Numbered from the stretch's first letter, positions 33,640 to 42,171 are shown. The stretch is DNA of 64,000 nucleotides from Anaerolineaceae bacterium (GCA_002699125.1 PABI01000122.1:1-64000), one strand, 5' to 3'. Translations and numbers: made by a program. The notes: generated from the letters alone by a model not told the origin.

Positions 33640-33667
33640 AAACAGCCCTGCGAAAAGAGGGCTGTTT
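33640..33667 (-). terminator. Intrinsic terminator after the DUF1206 gene
   Basis: AAACAGCCCT pairs with AGGGCTGTTT across an 8-base loop. On the minus strand the stem is followed by TTTTGCTT. It lies 35 bases after the stop at 33702. Confidence 0.75.
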
Positions 33668-33701
33668 ATTCTTATCTATCTATTCACTTCAGGCGCAGCT
33701 T

Positions 33702-34505
33702 TTAGCCAAACTGAATGCGGCGATAACGCGCCAGCACAACGGCCGAATAAAGTCCGTAAGCAATTAAGCCCAGGGAAACGATGCCCAGCAGCCACGGGCC
33801 ATAAGATTGCCCGGCCAAGGTTTGTAAAGCTTTCCCAACACCGCCCGCTTGCTGCGGATCTGCCTGCATGGCAGCCTGGATTAAAAAGGTACCAATGATG
33901 CCAAAAATGACGGCGCGGGCAGCAAGACCTAAGCGTCCGGCACGAATGCCCCATTTTGTTTCTGTTGCGTTCATCTCGTGGACTTTCAGCTTGCGGCGGA
34001 ACTTGGTTTGGTATGCCTTGTACAGGTGGTAAACACCAACCCCCACAATTATCAGGCCGGTAATGCCAACCAGCCAGATGCCGTAGGTTTGCTGCATCAA
34101 GGTTGCCGTCCAGTCAGCGGCCTGGTTCCCGCCGCCGCCGCTTGCCGTTGTTAAAATGCGGAAGGCAGAGTAAGCCAAAACGCCATAACCAAGACCGGCA
34201 ACAACATAACCAATGCGTTTGACCATCCCGCTCATATCATCACCAGCATTGTCTGGATCAGAGATGCCGCGAATAACATACCAGATGGTTAATCCAACCA
34301 GGCCCACCCCGACCAGGCCCAGGAGAAATTGGCCAAATGGTTCGCTGGCAATCGTCGATAAGGCACCTTGTGTCCCTGACGTTTGACCACCAGCACCGAA
34401 TGCCGCCTGAACGGCCAAAATGCCAATTGTGATATAGACAACGCCATTGGCGACAAAGCCCAATCGCATCAGCTTAACTAACCAACCCTTTTCCTTGTTG
34501 TTCAT
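33702..34505 (-). CDS. DUF1206 family membrane protein
   Basis: A 267-residue integral membrane protein with six hydrophobic helices arranged as three two-helix DUF1206 repeats (about residues 10-80, 90-170, 185-262). Each repeat begins with a motif like RLGFVANGVVYITIG, RIGYVVAGLGYGVLA or RLGLAARAVIFGIIG. AAGGGG stands 6 bases before the ATG. The family is common in actinobacteria and cyanobacteria; its function is unknown. A 200-base spacer upstream holds one ACGGCCGT octamer and no gene. Confidence 0.88.
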   Translation of the reverse strand: MNNKEKGWLVKLMRLGFVANGVVYITIGILAVQAAFGAGGQTSGTQGALSTIASEPFGQFLLGLVGVGLVGLTIWYVIRGISDPDNAGDDMSGMVKRIGYVVAGLGYGVLAYSAFRILTTASGGGGNQAADWTATLMQQTYGIWLVGITGLIIVGVGVYHLYKAYQTKFRRKLKVHEMNATETKWGIRAGRLGLAARAVIFGIIGTFLIQAAMQADPQQAGGVGKALQTLAGQSYGPWLLGIVSLGLIAYGLYSAVVLARYRRIQFG

Positions 34506-34708
34506 TCTAAACCCCTTTTGTTTGTTTTGCTTCTTTGTGGAATTCTTTGGTTAGAGACGGCCGTCTTCAACAAAAATTTAACAATAATCGCGCCGACTCT
34601 AAGATTTATCTCAAGTATAGGGGGCAAAAAAAGAATTTTAGGGTGTCCAGATACAAGTATGAGGTAGAGATGAGATACAATTTTGAGGAAAGGCGAAAGC
34701 ATACAATC

Positions 34709-35851
34709 TTACGTCTCTTCATCAAAAAACAGCCTGGCCTTTATGGCCACATCCTCTTCAAGATTACCTCCCAATGCGCCAGCCAAAACGCCTAACATGG
34801 CCATAAACGCCGCATGACGAAAAAGCATGAGCCTGTCCACGCTGTTCATCTGCACCCAACGGCTGAGGACTTCTCCTGGCAACAGCCAGCCAACCATTAA
34901 CGAGAAGAGAAACAGAATGAGCCACAAGCTGACCATGCCAAACAAAATGGTGCCCACCACCACCAGGCGGGTACGGGTAAGCTGTTCGCGCCAGCCCACA
35001 TCGCGGGAGATTTGGCCCAAATTCTTACCGGCAAATATAAAGCCGGTGGCAATGAGTATGGCGCTCACCGTGCCAAAAATCAGGCGCGAGGGCGGCAGGT
35101 TAACCCCCATCTCCCACGCTTCGGCCGTAAGCAGCAAAATGAGGAGGGAAACGGCCGTTGCCGCCGTCAGCCGGGCCATGCGGAAGGGCAGCAGCCAGGG
35201 TGCATACCCCACGATATCAATGAGGATGCTTTTGGGGTCTGCCCAAAACGCCCGCCAATAAAAGATCACGCTGTTCCACTGCTGCGACTGCTCCTCAAGC
35301 CGTTGATCGGCCACCTCTTCCAACCGGTCCACAATGATTTCCTGCTGAAAGGCGGGGAATGGGGCATATTGCAGCTTCTCGGGCGTTTCCGGGGGAATCA
35401 TCGGCCCTTCATCGCAGTGCTCGATGCCCCACACGTGCCCCAGCAAATGCAGGCTCAACATGATCATTTGTTCGGTCAGTTTGTCCGGATCGCGGCGGTT
35501 TAAGGAGGCGGTGGAGAGAACGGCCGTTTCCAGAGCAGAAGAAGGAATGCCAATGGTGTGAACCCGGTCCCGGGCCCGCAGCGCATTGGGCACGGCTACG
35601 ATCACATAATCCCAATGCTGGGCAATTTTTTCCTGCACGCCCAGCTCCAGCAAAGGCAGGGGATTTAAAGACCCTTTTGGCGCAAAGCGATGACGGTGCA
35701 CAAAATCGATTTGCCAACGGAATTGGGGGAACTGCTGCGCCAGCGTCTGTTTTAGCTTGTGGCACACATTCTCCGATACGGTAAGCACCTCTTTTTTGTT
35801 TGTGTCTGCGGCCAGCACCCAACCCAAATGAACCAAATGTTTCTCTGCCAT
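34709..35851 (-). CDS. Metzincin-like domain lacking the catalytic Glu, fused to a membrane domain
   Basis: A 380-residue protein. The N-terminal 150 residues look like an archaemetzincin/matrixin fold ending in HLLGHVWGIEHCD: His135, His139 and His145 match HExxHxxGxxH, but the catalytic Glu is Leu136. Zinc could still bind, but ordinary hydrolysis is unlikely. The IGIPSSAL and NALRARDRVH stretches fit the family's central strands. Residues about 220-370 contain four or five membrane helices, the last near RHAAFMAMLGVLAGALGG. AAGGAT precedes the ATG. The role may be sensory or binding rather than proteolytic; this is inference. It diverges from the truncated PAP2 gene by 75 bases. Confidence 0.6.
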   Translation of the reverse strand: MAEKHLVHLGWVLAADTNKKEVLTVSENVCHKLKQTLAQQFPQFRWQIDFVHRHRFAPKGSLNPLPLLELGVQEKIAQHWDYVIVAVPNALRARDRVHTIGIPSSALETAVLSTASLNRRDPDKLTEQMIMLSLHLLGHVWGIEHCDEGPMIPPETPEKLQYAPFPAFQQEIIVDRLEEVADQRLEEQSQQWNSVIFYWRAFWADPKSILIDIVGYAPWLLPFRMARLTAATAVSLLILLLTAEAWEMGVNLPPSRLIFGTVSAILIATGFIFAGKNLGQISRDVGWREQLTRTRLVVVGTILFGMVSLWLILFLFSLMVGWLLPGEVLSRWVQMNSVDRLMLFRHAAFMAMLGVLAGALGGNLEEDVAIKARLFFDEET

Positions 35852-35926
35852 AAAAAATTTATCCTTTTAAGATTTCGTCATGTTTTGGGATTTATGTCTA
35901 ACGTATGACCCGGTACCTATGCCTTA

Positions 35927-36640
35927 TTGGGCGGCACCGGCATTCTGATTTTGCTGGTTACGGCCGTATGTGGCTACCTGGCGCTGGTGAATCGATATAA
36001 AAAGATGGTGGTTTTATTAACGGCCGTGCTGGGTGGTGTCATCCTCAGTACCCTTCTAAAAGGTATATTCGATTGGCCTCGTCCTGACCTAATTGTGGAA
36101 GGCACCCACGCCTTCAACGCCAGCTTTCCTAGTGGCCATGCCCTACTCTCGGCGGCTACCTACCTTACATTAGGCGCGCTGCTGGCCCAAATACAAAGTC
36201 CCTTTCGCCTCAAAGCTTTTGTCCTGCTGCTGTCACTGTTCGTGATGGTCATCGTTGGCTTCAGCCGCCTCTATTTGGGCGTCCATTGGCCTTCAGACAT
36301 TCTGGCGGGTTGGACAATTGGGGCCATCTGGGCCCTGTTTTGCTGGGTTGGTGCCCACTGGCTGCAAGAAAATGACACCCCACTTCGCGAAAAGCCATCG
36401 TTAAACCAGAGCAAGGTAGGGACGGTTGAACCTTCCCAATCCTCCATCTGTATTGTATTTATGCGTTTCTTCGCTTCCGCACCTGCTGCACAATATAAAA
36501 TAGGAGCAGCCCACCCAGAACGGCATAAACAACATAGGAGTAGGTATCGACCCAACCTAAAATCTGCTGCCAATTTTTACCCAAATAAACGCCACCACCA
36601 GCCAGCGCCAGGTTCCACACCGTTGTGCCCACCAGGGTAA
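35927..36640 (+). CDS. PAP2 family phosphatase, truncated at the N-terminus and run on at the C-terminus
   Basis: A 237-residue frame opening at a TTG. All PAP2 phosphatase motifs are present: KGIFDWPRP (45-53), PSGH (68-71) and SRLYLGVHWPSD (113-124). Usual members have another 60-80 N-terminal residues with a first membrane helix; here an in-frame TGA at 35906 and the divergent gene at 35851 leave no room. From residue about 178 the frame runs antisense through the end of dedA, so the native stop is lost too. The gene is probably decaying or was cut by a rearrangement. If active it would dephosphorylate lipid or undecaprenyl phosphates. Confidence 0.55.
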   Translation: MGGTGILILLVTAVCGYLALVNRYKKMVVLLTAVLGGVILSTLLKGIFDWPRPDLIVEGTHAFNASFPSGHALLSAATYLTLGALLAQIQSPFRLKAFVLLLSLFVMVIVGFSRLYLGVHWPSDILAGWTIGAIWALFCWVGAHWLQENDTPLREKPSLNQSKVGTVEPSQSSICIVFMRFFASAPAAQYKIGAAHPERHKQHRSRYRPNLKSAANFYPNKRHHQPAPGSTPLCPPG

Positions 36641-37133
36641 AAATCAAAAAAACGGTCAGGTTCATTTTTTCTAACCCAGCCGGGATCGAAATGAGGCTGC
36701 GAATAGTGGGGATCAGGCGGCCAAGCAGCACCATCTTCTTCCCATGATCGTTAAACGTCTCCAGAGTTGAATCCAGCTCATCTTCAGACATCAGCAAATA
36801 TTTGCCATTCCGCTCTACCCAGTTTCGCAGCCGTTTTTCCCCCAGCTTAATCCCGATGAAGTAAATAGCCACGGCCCCGGCAACCGCACCCAGGGTACCG
36901 GCTACCATGATGCCGGCAAAACTCATTTCACCTTTATCCACCAGGAAACCGGCAAAAGGCATCACCACTTCAGACGGGATGGGGGGGAAAAGGTTTTCAA
37001 TAAACATCAGAAAAACAATGCCTGGATATCCCATTGCCTGAATCACTTGCTCGGCTATTAAACGAATTTGTTCCAGTAAGGCAGAAATAGCAAACTCCTC
37101 TCTCTTGTTTCCTGCTTCGGCTGTGCTCAGCAC
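36459..37133 (-). CDS. DedA family membrane protein
   Basis: A 224-residue protein with a GTG start at 37133; no better start is seen, though GAGGAG inside the first 15 codons hints at a later one. The DedA core is clear: FIENLFPPIPSEVVMPFAG, GxxxG-rich helix 2, GRLIPTIRSLISIPAG, and a C-terminal helix. DedA proteins recycle lipids such as undecaprenyl phosphate or phosphatidylethanolamine and support membrane homeostasis. The last 180 bases are overlapped on the other strand by the run-on of the PAP2 frame, which also belongs to undecaprenyl phosphate metabolism in many species. Confidence 0.9.
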   Translation of the reverse strand: MLSTAEAGNKREEFAISALLEQIRLIAEQVIQAMGYPGIVFLMFIENLFPPIPSEVVMPFAGFLVDKGEMSFAGIMVAGTLGAVAGAVAIYFIGIKLGEKRLRNWVERNGKYLLMSEDELDSTLETFNDHGKKMVLLGRLIPTIRSLISIPAGLEKMNLTVFLIFTLVGTTVWNLALAGGGVYLGKNWQQILGWVDTYSYVVYAVLGGLLLFYIVQQVRKRRNA

Positions 37134-37159
37134 AGACCTGTAACCTTTTTAGATAGATC

Positions 37160-37444
37160 CTAAGCGCTGTGCAGGAACTCAAAAGCACCCAGTTCCAGGT
37201 CTTTCTTGAACAATTTGTAATCTTTGTAAACCCGTTTGGCGGCCATTTGCGAGAACCGCACCACATCATCCACAAAAACGTCAGGGATTATCGAAGACAA
37301 AATGCGTTTTTCGGCGTCCCCTTCCATAATGCCTGTATCATCATCCGAGCGGGCATGGGTTTGGGCCAACGTGCGCCCACAGATGTGGGCATATTGTTTT
37401 GTTTGAGCTTTATCTTGTTCGCGAATTTCGGGCATGATTACCAT
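37160..37444 (-). CDS. C-terminal fragment of a DUF2252 protein
   Basis: A 94-residue frame from the ATG at 37444, which follows AGGAAG. The segment YAHICGRTLAQTHARS matches the C-terminal part of DUF2252 proteins, which are normally over 400 residues with a kinase-like fold. The catalytic N-terminal parts are absent and no remainder exists nearby, since chaB ends 18 bases upstream. The start signal looks real, so it may be expressed as a stand-alone fragment; otherwise it is a remnant. Confidence 0.5.
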   Translation of the reverse strand: MVIMPEIREQDKAQTKQYAHICGRTLAQTHARSDDDTGIMEGDAEKRILSSIIPDVFVDDVVRFSQMAAKRVYKDYKLFKKDLELGAFEFLHSA

Positions 37445-37461
37445 TATTACTTCCTGCTGCG

Positions 37462-37689
37462 TTAATCCTTTTTGGTCCAACGGCCGTTTTGCTTTTCATA
37501 TTCTTGTTTTACCGCCGACCAGGCTACCCGGTGGGCCGTCTCTTCCCGGGAAGCATCGCCGCGCCGATCTTCCGGATCGGCATATTGATCCCAGGCATTG
37601 TTAAAAGCCTCTTTGTAAATTTCCTGGGCCTGCTTGGGCAAATTATCCTTAACAGAATCTGGTAACTCTTTAATTGATTGATAGGGCAT
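37462..37689 (-). CDS. chaB: ChaB family protein
   Basis: A 75-residue protein. The family signature is complete: PYQSIKELPDSVKDNLP, then AQEIYKEAFNNAW and EETAHRVAWSAVK. GGAGAT lies upstream of the ATG, inside the end of the transporter gene, which it overlaps by 20 bases, so translation is coupled. ChaB was named as a cation transport regulator in E. coli, but its biochemical role is unsettled. Homologues often occur in stress clusters. Confidence 0.9.
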   Translation of the reverse strand: MPYQSIKELPDSVKDNLPKQAQEIYKEAFNNAWDQYADPEDRRGDASREETAHRVAWSAVKQEYEKQNGRWTKKD

Positions 37690-38800
37690 CTTGATTCATC
37701 TCCTTTTTGCTCGCGGCAAAGTGCGCCTGGGGCGCTGCTTTTAACAACTCAATTTCATTATCACCAAGCACGTCTTTCACATACAGCATTTTCGTTAGGG
37801 TCAGCGTGGCCGCAGCAACCGGTGCAGCGATAGCCACACCAATAAAGTTAAAGAAAACGCCAAAAATCATCTGGGAAATAATCAGTAAAGCGGGTGGCAA
37901 AGAAACGGTCTTTCGTTGAATCAGCGGGGTGATGAAGTAACTCTCTACAACCTGAATACCCATGTAGAGCAAGAAAACATACAATGCCAGAGTAGGGCTG
38001 TTGGTAAAGGCAATGAGTACGGGCGGGATAAGCGCCAATACCGGGCCTATGATGGGAACAAAGGCCAGCAGTCCGGTAATAACACCCAATATAAAAGCCA
38101 GGGGAATCCCCAACAGAAAAAGCCCAAGAACAGACAGAACCCCAACAATAAACATCGAGGCAAACCGACCGGCTAACCACCAGCGCAGCGTATAAGTGAC
38201 TTCGTCTAATGCTTCTCCGGCACGGTGCCTGTAGCGCTTAGGCACCAACTTGATTAATCCATTGGCATACAGATCAGGTTCAAATGCTAAATAAAACCCC
38301 ACGAATAAAATAACAATAATGTTGGTGAACATGCTGAAGGTGCGCGAAAAGAGGCCGGATATCTGGCTAAACAGGTTGCCCGATGAAGCCCGCAGTTCTT
38401 CAGCACTGGGCAGGCGTTCCAGAATGGGTTGGGCCCAGCTTTGGCCGGCCAGCGTGGTCTGCAAGCTGTTAACAGATTCCACCAGGTTGCTGCCCAGCTG
38501 TTCGCTTTGCTCTACCAGGTTTGGGGCAGCAAACATGCCAACGGCAATAAGTAAGATCAATAAAAACAAGATAGTTGCAACCAGCGACTGCCGGTGAGAA
38601 AGTGGCGTACGCTGCCGCAGCCAGCCGCTCAGGCTGGTAAGAAAAACGCCCAGCAAGATACCGGCAAATAACAGCACTAAAATATCGGCTATTTGCCAGG
38701 CAAAAAGCAGTAGAAGGGTAACGGCCGTTATCAACCCAACAACAATCAAGGTACGCTGTATAAAATTGTCGCCCATTGTCTGCTGTAGCGATGCTCTCAT
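37670..38800 (-). CDS. AI-2E family transporter
   Basis: A 376-residue membrane protein with eight predicted helices. Typical AI-2E (UPF0118) features are the N-terminal helix pair, a long amphipathic region (about 105-165), and the PALLIISQMIFGVFFNFIGV segment near the C-terminus. GAAGGA precedes the ATG. The family includes the TqsA exporter of autoinducer-2 and Na+/H+ antiporters, so the substrate cannot be told from sequence. It is the first gene of a unit with chaB. Confidence 0.88.
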   Translation of the reverse strand: MRASLQQTMGDNFIQRTLIVVGLITAVTLLLLFAWQIADILVLLFAGILLGVFLTSLSGWLRQRTPLSHRQSLVATILFLLILLIAVGMFAAPNLVEQSEQLGSNLVESVNSLQTTLAGQSWAQPILERLPSAEELRASSGNLFSQISGLFSRTFSMFTNIIVILFVGFYLAFEPDLYANGLIKLVPKRYRHRAGEALDEVTYTLRWWLAGRFASMFIVGVLSVLGLFLLGIPLAFILGVITGLLAFVPIIGPVLALIPPVLIAFTNSPTLALYVFLLYMGIQVVESYFITPLIQRKTVSLPPALLIISQMIFGVFFNFIGVAIAAPVAAATLTLTKMLYVKDVLGDNEIELLKAAPQAHFAASKKEMNQDALSIN

Positions 38801-38902
38801 AAAATTCCTTCTTTCTTTACTTTCTCTGCTTTTTTTCTATTCTGCAATTGATTTAATTCGGCCACGATCCTTTGCCGAAAAACCTGGCAAGTAGAAACGC
38901 AA

Positions 38903-38934
38903 GGGTGCGGCACATTAGCAAATGTGCCGCACCC
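38903..38934. terminator. Strong hairpin after csbD
   Basis: GGGTGCGGCACATT pairs perfectly with AATGTGCCGCACCC across AGCA. It stands 23 bases after the csbD stop on the minus strand and before the AI-2E gene. No long T-run follows, so termination is inferred from stem strength. Confidence 0.65.
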
Positions 38935-38956
38935 CCATTACGCAAAAACTAATTTT

Positions 38957-39163
38957 TTAGTAGGCGGGATGCCGGTCGAAGTAGCGTTCCACCTCGCGTT
39001 CGGCTTCTTCACGGGAACGGCCGTATCGTTCTTGAATGCGGCCAACCAGCTTGTCGTATTCACCATTGATGACGTCCATATCGTCGTTGGTCAGCTTGCC
39101 CCATTCTTGTTGGACTTCACCCTTAAACTGATTCCACTTGCCTTTCAAAATATCTTTGTTCAT
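38957..39163 (-). CDS. CsbD family stress protein
   Basis: A 68-residue protein starting at the ATG at 39163, with a near-perfect GGAGGT 5 bases upstream; a longer frame to 39217 is not needed. The CsbD signature is KGKWNQFKGEVQQEWGKL followed by GEYDKLVGRIQERYGRSREE. CsbD proteins are small helical bundles induced by general or phosphate stress, with no known biochemical function. Upstream at about 39185-39202 is an inverted repeat, AAACATTTGTTT, possibly an operator. Confidence 0.9.
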   Translation of the reverse strand: MNKDILKGKWNQFKGEVQQEWGKLTNDDMDVINGEYDKLVGRIQERYGRSREEAEREVERYFDRHPAY

Positions 39164-39591
39164 TGTTACCTCCATACATCTGTTGACAAACATTTGTTTG
39201 CCAATTGTGTGTAGCACTTTTTTGTTCAGTAAAATCGAAGCCAGTAAGTTCCAATACGGTTAGTGCATCCCACACCCAATAAAATAAAACTGCTTCGGTA
39301 CAGGCTGCTGCCATCCTGATCACGGAAAGCGACAAACCTACGGCCATTCTACAGACAGAGGCCACCGCCCCATATGGATATGGGTACATATTAACGGTAT
39401 ATTATTGGCACAAACTTTAGGGGCTTTGGGCCGACTCATCGTGGGGGAGCACTATTTTTATTCGCGATTTTCAACCTTACTGGCCAACTGGCCAGGCCCC
39501 ATCCTGCCTGACTGACCGACGCCAACTCCCCCCGCCTGCCTGATGCAGCAAACTTTCCATTTCTCTATGCTAATAACAGAGAGGTGTCTAA
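39164..39591. other. Divergent intergenic region between csbD and an orphan receiver gene
   Basis: A 428-base spacer with no credible gene. It should contain promoters for csbD (leftward) and the receiver (rightward). Visible structure is limited to the AAACATTTGTTT palindrome next to csbD and a CTGGCCAACTGGCCAGG repeat near 39480. No ACGGCCGT octamer is present in it. Confidence 0.4.
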
Positions 39592-39972
39592 ATGGAAGAA
39601 AAGCAAACCGTTCGTGTTCTGTTAGCCGATGACCAGGCCAATGTGCGTCACGCATTGCATCTGCTGCTGGAACAAGAGCCAGACATTATTGTTGTCGGCG
39701 AGGCAGCCGACGCCACTGGACTGCTGCTGACCAACAGCACCCACCCGGCAGACGTGCTGCTGCTGGATTGGGAACTGCCTGGCTTGCCTCTCCCACAATT
39801 ACTCCGGTTATTGCGCTTTGAACGGCCGTCCCTCCAAATCATCGCCATGAGCAGCCGCCCAGAAGCCCAAATAGAAGCATTGGGCACAGGGGCTGTCGCT
39901 TTTCTGAGCAAAGGCGCCCCCCCAGAAACAGTCCGCAGCACATTGCACAACCTGAAACCGCTCGATACCTAA
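39592..39972 (+). CDS. Orphan single-domain response regulator
   Basis: A 126-residue NarL-type receiver. The acidic pair is ADD (12-14), phospho-acceptor Asp59 in VLLLDWELPG, the switch residue is in IIAMSSR, and the Lys in FLSKG. The usual C-terminal LuxR helix-turn-helix is missing; the protein ends 10 residues after the receiver. GAGAGGTG precedes the ATG. No kinase is adjacent. It may be phosphorylated by the NarL-type kinase encoded at 42172 and compete with the full-length regulator there, which is inference. Confidence 0.85.
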   Translation: MEEKQTVRVLLADDQANVRHALHLLLEQEPDIIVVGEAADATGLLLTNSTHPADVLLLDWELPGLPLPQLLRLLRFERPSLQIIAMSSRPEAQIEALGTGAVAFLSKGAPPETVRSTLHNLKPLDT

Positions 39973-40087
39973 CCTGGACACCTGGATAGGGCCGAAATTA
40001 TGCACCCGACCAGCCGCAAAACTCCCCATTCATCCGATGTGTACGGGATGCATTTTTTTTATTCTGAAGCTAAATAATACACTCTGC

Positions 40088-40146
40088 TGTCATGCCTGCG
40101 AAGGCAGGCATCCATCTTCTGGATTCCCGCCTTCGCGGGAATGACA
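40088..40146. repeat. Dispersed double-hairpin repeat with TGTCAT ends (copy 1)
   Basis: A 59-base unit bounded by TGTCAT and ATGACA, holding two hairpins built on TGCCTGCGAAGGCAGGCA and TTCCCGCCTTCGCGGGAA. It belongs to the widespread family whose translation gives the FPRRRESRR peptide. A second, diverged copy is at 47700-47767. Confidence 0.75.
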
Positions 40147-40228
40147 AGTGAAGAAAATTTGTGCAACAAAAGCAATTTCTTTCAGGGCGATCTGCCCTGA
40201 AGAACGAGAAAAAGTTAGGAGGATAAAG

Positions 40229-42034
40229 ATGTTTCGTCACCGATTTGCCAAACTGTTTTTGTTCTTGCTGCTGGCCGGTTTGGTGCTGGTGGGCTGTGTC
40301 CCCCAATCCCGCAATGAAACAAGCGACGCACCAGCCGCCTCTGCACCGGTAAACACGGAAGAGGCCGCCCCAACCGCAGAAGCAGCAGAAAGCTTAACAC
40401 CACAGCAGGTCACCGAGAACTTTTACAACTGGTATCTGGATTTCATGGGCGACCGCACGGATGGCAGCTTTACCAACCCGCTGGTAACGGGTGCCTACCA
40501 CGAAAGCGAGTATCTGTCGGCCGCGTTTGTGGCCCAGGTAGATGAGACCATCGCCGGCTTTGAGAATGGCGGTTACGATCCCATTTTGCTGGCCCAGGAT
40601 ATTCCCGTCAGCTTTGAAGTTCAGGAACCGGCCATCAACGGCAGCGAGGCCACGTTGGTTATGCTGCGCTATTGGGGCGGCAATCCCGATCCGTCGCCGA
40701 TGGTGGTGCATCTTGTTGAGGAAAACGGCCGTTGGCTCATCAACAACGTCACGCCCTTCGAGGTGCCGGTCACCGAACCAGCCATCGAACCAGAAACACC
40801 TGACGCCGTGGTGCAGGCCTTTTACGACTGGTACCTGGCCTACATCGGCGATCCAGGCAGCGACAACTTCCGCAATCCAATGGTAGACAAAGCGTACCGT
40901 GACGCACCTTATCTGACGGAAAGTTTTGTGGGGCACATCGACGAGCTGTTGGAAGCATTCCACAGCGGTGCCTATGGTTCAGGCTATGATCCGTTCCTCT
41001 GCGCCCAGGATATTCCTACAGAGATTACGCCCGACGTCACCTTTGCCCGCAACGACATGGCCAGCGTGGTGGTGCGCTCCAGCTTCCCCAACCAAAGGGT
41101 GACGGTTGATCTGCGGCCCGACGGTGCAAGCTGGCGCATCAGCAACATCACCTGTGCCTTCGATCCGGCGGGAGCAGTCACGGCATTCTACACCTGGTAC
41201 CTGGGCACCATCGGCGACCGCAGCAGCGACGATTTCCGCAATCCGCTGGTGGACGGGGCATACCGCAACCAGCCGCTGCTGGCCGAAAGCTGGGTGCAAA
41301 CCGTGGATGAAACCCTGGCCAGCTTTGAGGGTGGCGGGTTTGATCCCTTCCTGCTGGCCCAGGACATTCCCCAGGATTTCAGCGTGGATCCGGGCGTGGT
41401 TGAAGGAACGGCCGTCGTCCATCTGCAATTTGGTCCGGACTGCGTGCGTCATCTGCTGGTCACCATGGACGACACCGGACGCAGGATTGCCAACATTAGC
41501 GAGGATGCAGGCTTGCCTGATGAAGCGCCCTTCGATGAGAGCGTCAGTACCACACAAAGTGCCTTCGTTAGCGATGAGTACGGCTTCTCCTTTGCTTTCC
41601 CTGACGGCTGGGTGCTGCAAGCGCAAGACCTGAACGGGCCGGGGCAGCCCGACGATTGGCCGGTGACGGCCGCCTGGCTGCTCATGCCGCCGGACGTGGC
41701 CGAAGCGCTGGCCAGCCACAGCGGTCCGCCCAACCCCGAAGCACCGGTCATTGTGGCTCCCTTTAACATCGAGGTGGTTGTGGGTGATGAAGCAGCGTTG
41801 GCACGAGTTTATGGTGATTTGGACGGGGAAACGGCCGTTTTCAACACACACCAGGCCACCATCCTGCACCGCGACCCCGGCTACAGCCACGTCATCTTGG
41901 CCCATCCGCAGCGGCCGGACACCTGGGTTGTGTTCACCGATTGGGTCACCGAGTTTCCCGGTCGTGAAGATCAGGCAGAAACGGCCGTGCCCATCTGGCA
42001 ACCGTTGCTGAACAGCCTGCAATTTACAGACTGA
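40229..42034 (+). CDS. Lipoprotein with three DUF3828-like repeats
   Basis: A 601-residue lipoprotein. The ATG at 40229 follows AGGAGG; the upstream frame from 40148 is not credible. The lipobox is LVGC. After an Ala/Pro/Glu linker, three homologous units of about 115 residues occur, at about 50-175, 182-300 and 303-420. Each starts FYxWYL and contains GDR-type, NPxV and YDPxLxAQDIP motifs, similar to DUF3828. The C-terminal 160 residues begin EYGFSFAFPDGW, a PsbP-like start common in exported lipoproteins. No catalytic motif is seen; a binding role outside the membrane is likely. Confidence 0.75.
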   Translation: MFRHRFAKLFLFLLLAGLVLVGCVPQSRNETSDAPAASAPVNTEEAAPTAEAAESLTPQQVTENFYNWYLDFMGDRTDGSFTNPLVTGAYHESEYLSAAFVAQVDETIAGFENGGYDPILLAQDIPVSFEVQEPAINGSEATLVMLRYWGGNPDPSPMVVHLVEENGRWLINNVTPFEVPVTEPAIEPETPDAVVQAFYDWYLAYIGDPGSDNFRNPMVDKAYRDAPYLTESFVGHIDELLEAFHSGAYGSGYDPFLCAQDIPTEITPDVTFARNDMASVVVRSSFPNQRVTVDLRPDGASWRISNITCAFDPAGAVTAFYTWYLGTIGDRSSDDFRNPLVDGAYRNQPLLAESWVQTVDETLASFEGGGFDPFLLAQDIPQDFSVDPGVVEGTAVVHLQFGPDCVRHLLVTMDDTGRRIANISEDAGLPDEAPFDESVSTTQSAFVSDEYGFSFAFPDGWVLQAQDLNGPGQPDDWPVTAAWLLMPPDVAEALASHSGPPNPEAPVIVAPFNIEVVVGDEAALARVYGDLDGETAVFNTHQATILHRDPGYSHVILAHPQRPDTWVVFTDWVTEFPGREDQAETAVPIWQPLLNSLQFTD

Positions 42035-42042
42035 AATAAATT

Positions 42043-42099
42043 AGACCTGACAGGTTTTCCAGAAAAGATGATCGCATCAGGAGGAAACCTGTCAGGTCT
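42043..42099. terminator. 15-bp inverted repeat after the DUF3828-like lipoprotein gene
   Basis: AGACCTGACAGGTTT (42043-42057) pairs exactly with 42085-42099. The arm ACCTGACAGGT is itself nearly palindromic. It begins 9 bases after the stop. No T-run follows, so it may be a dispersed repeat that also ends transcripts. Confidence 0.5.
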
Positions 42100-42171
42100 G
42101 ACACCTGTATAACGTTTATCCCGGCCAACGATGAGCTTTGTCAATTTTTACAGCGCTGGCAACCGTCTACA

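Noticed and set aside
39123..39389. An 88-codon minus-strand frame over csbD
   Set aside because: csbD itself, in another frame, has the family signature and a strong ribosome binding site.
40070..40306. Short minus-strand frame containing FPRRRESRR
   Set aside because: It is the translation of a dispersed double-hairpin repeat, not a gene.
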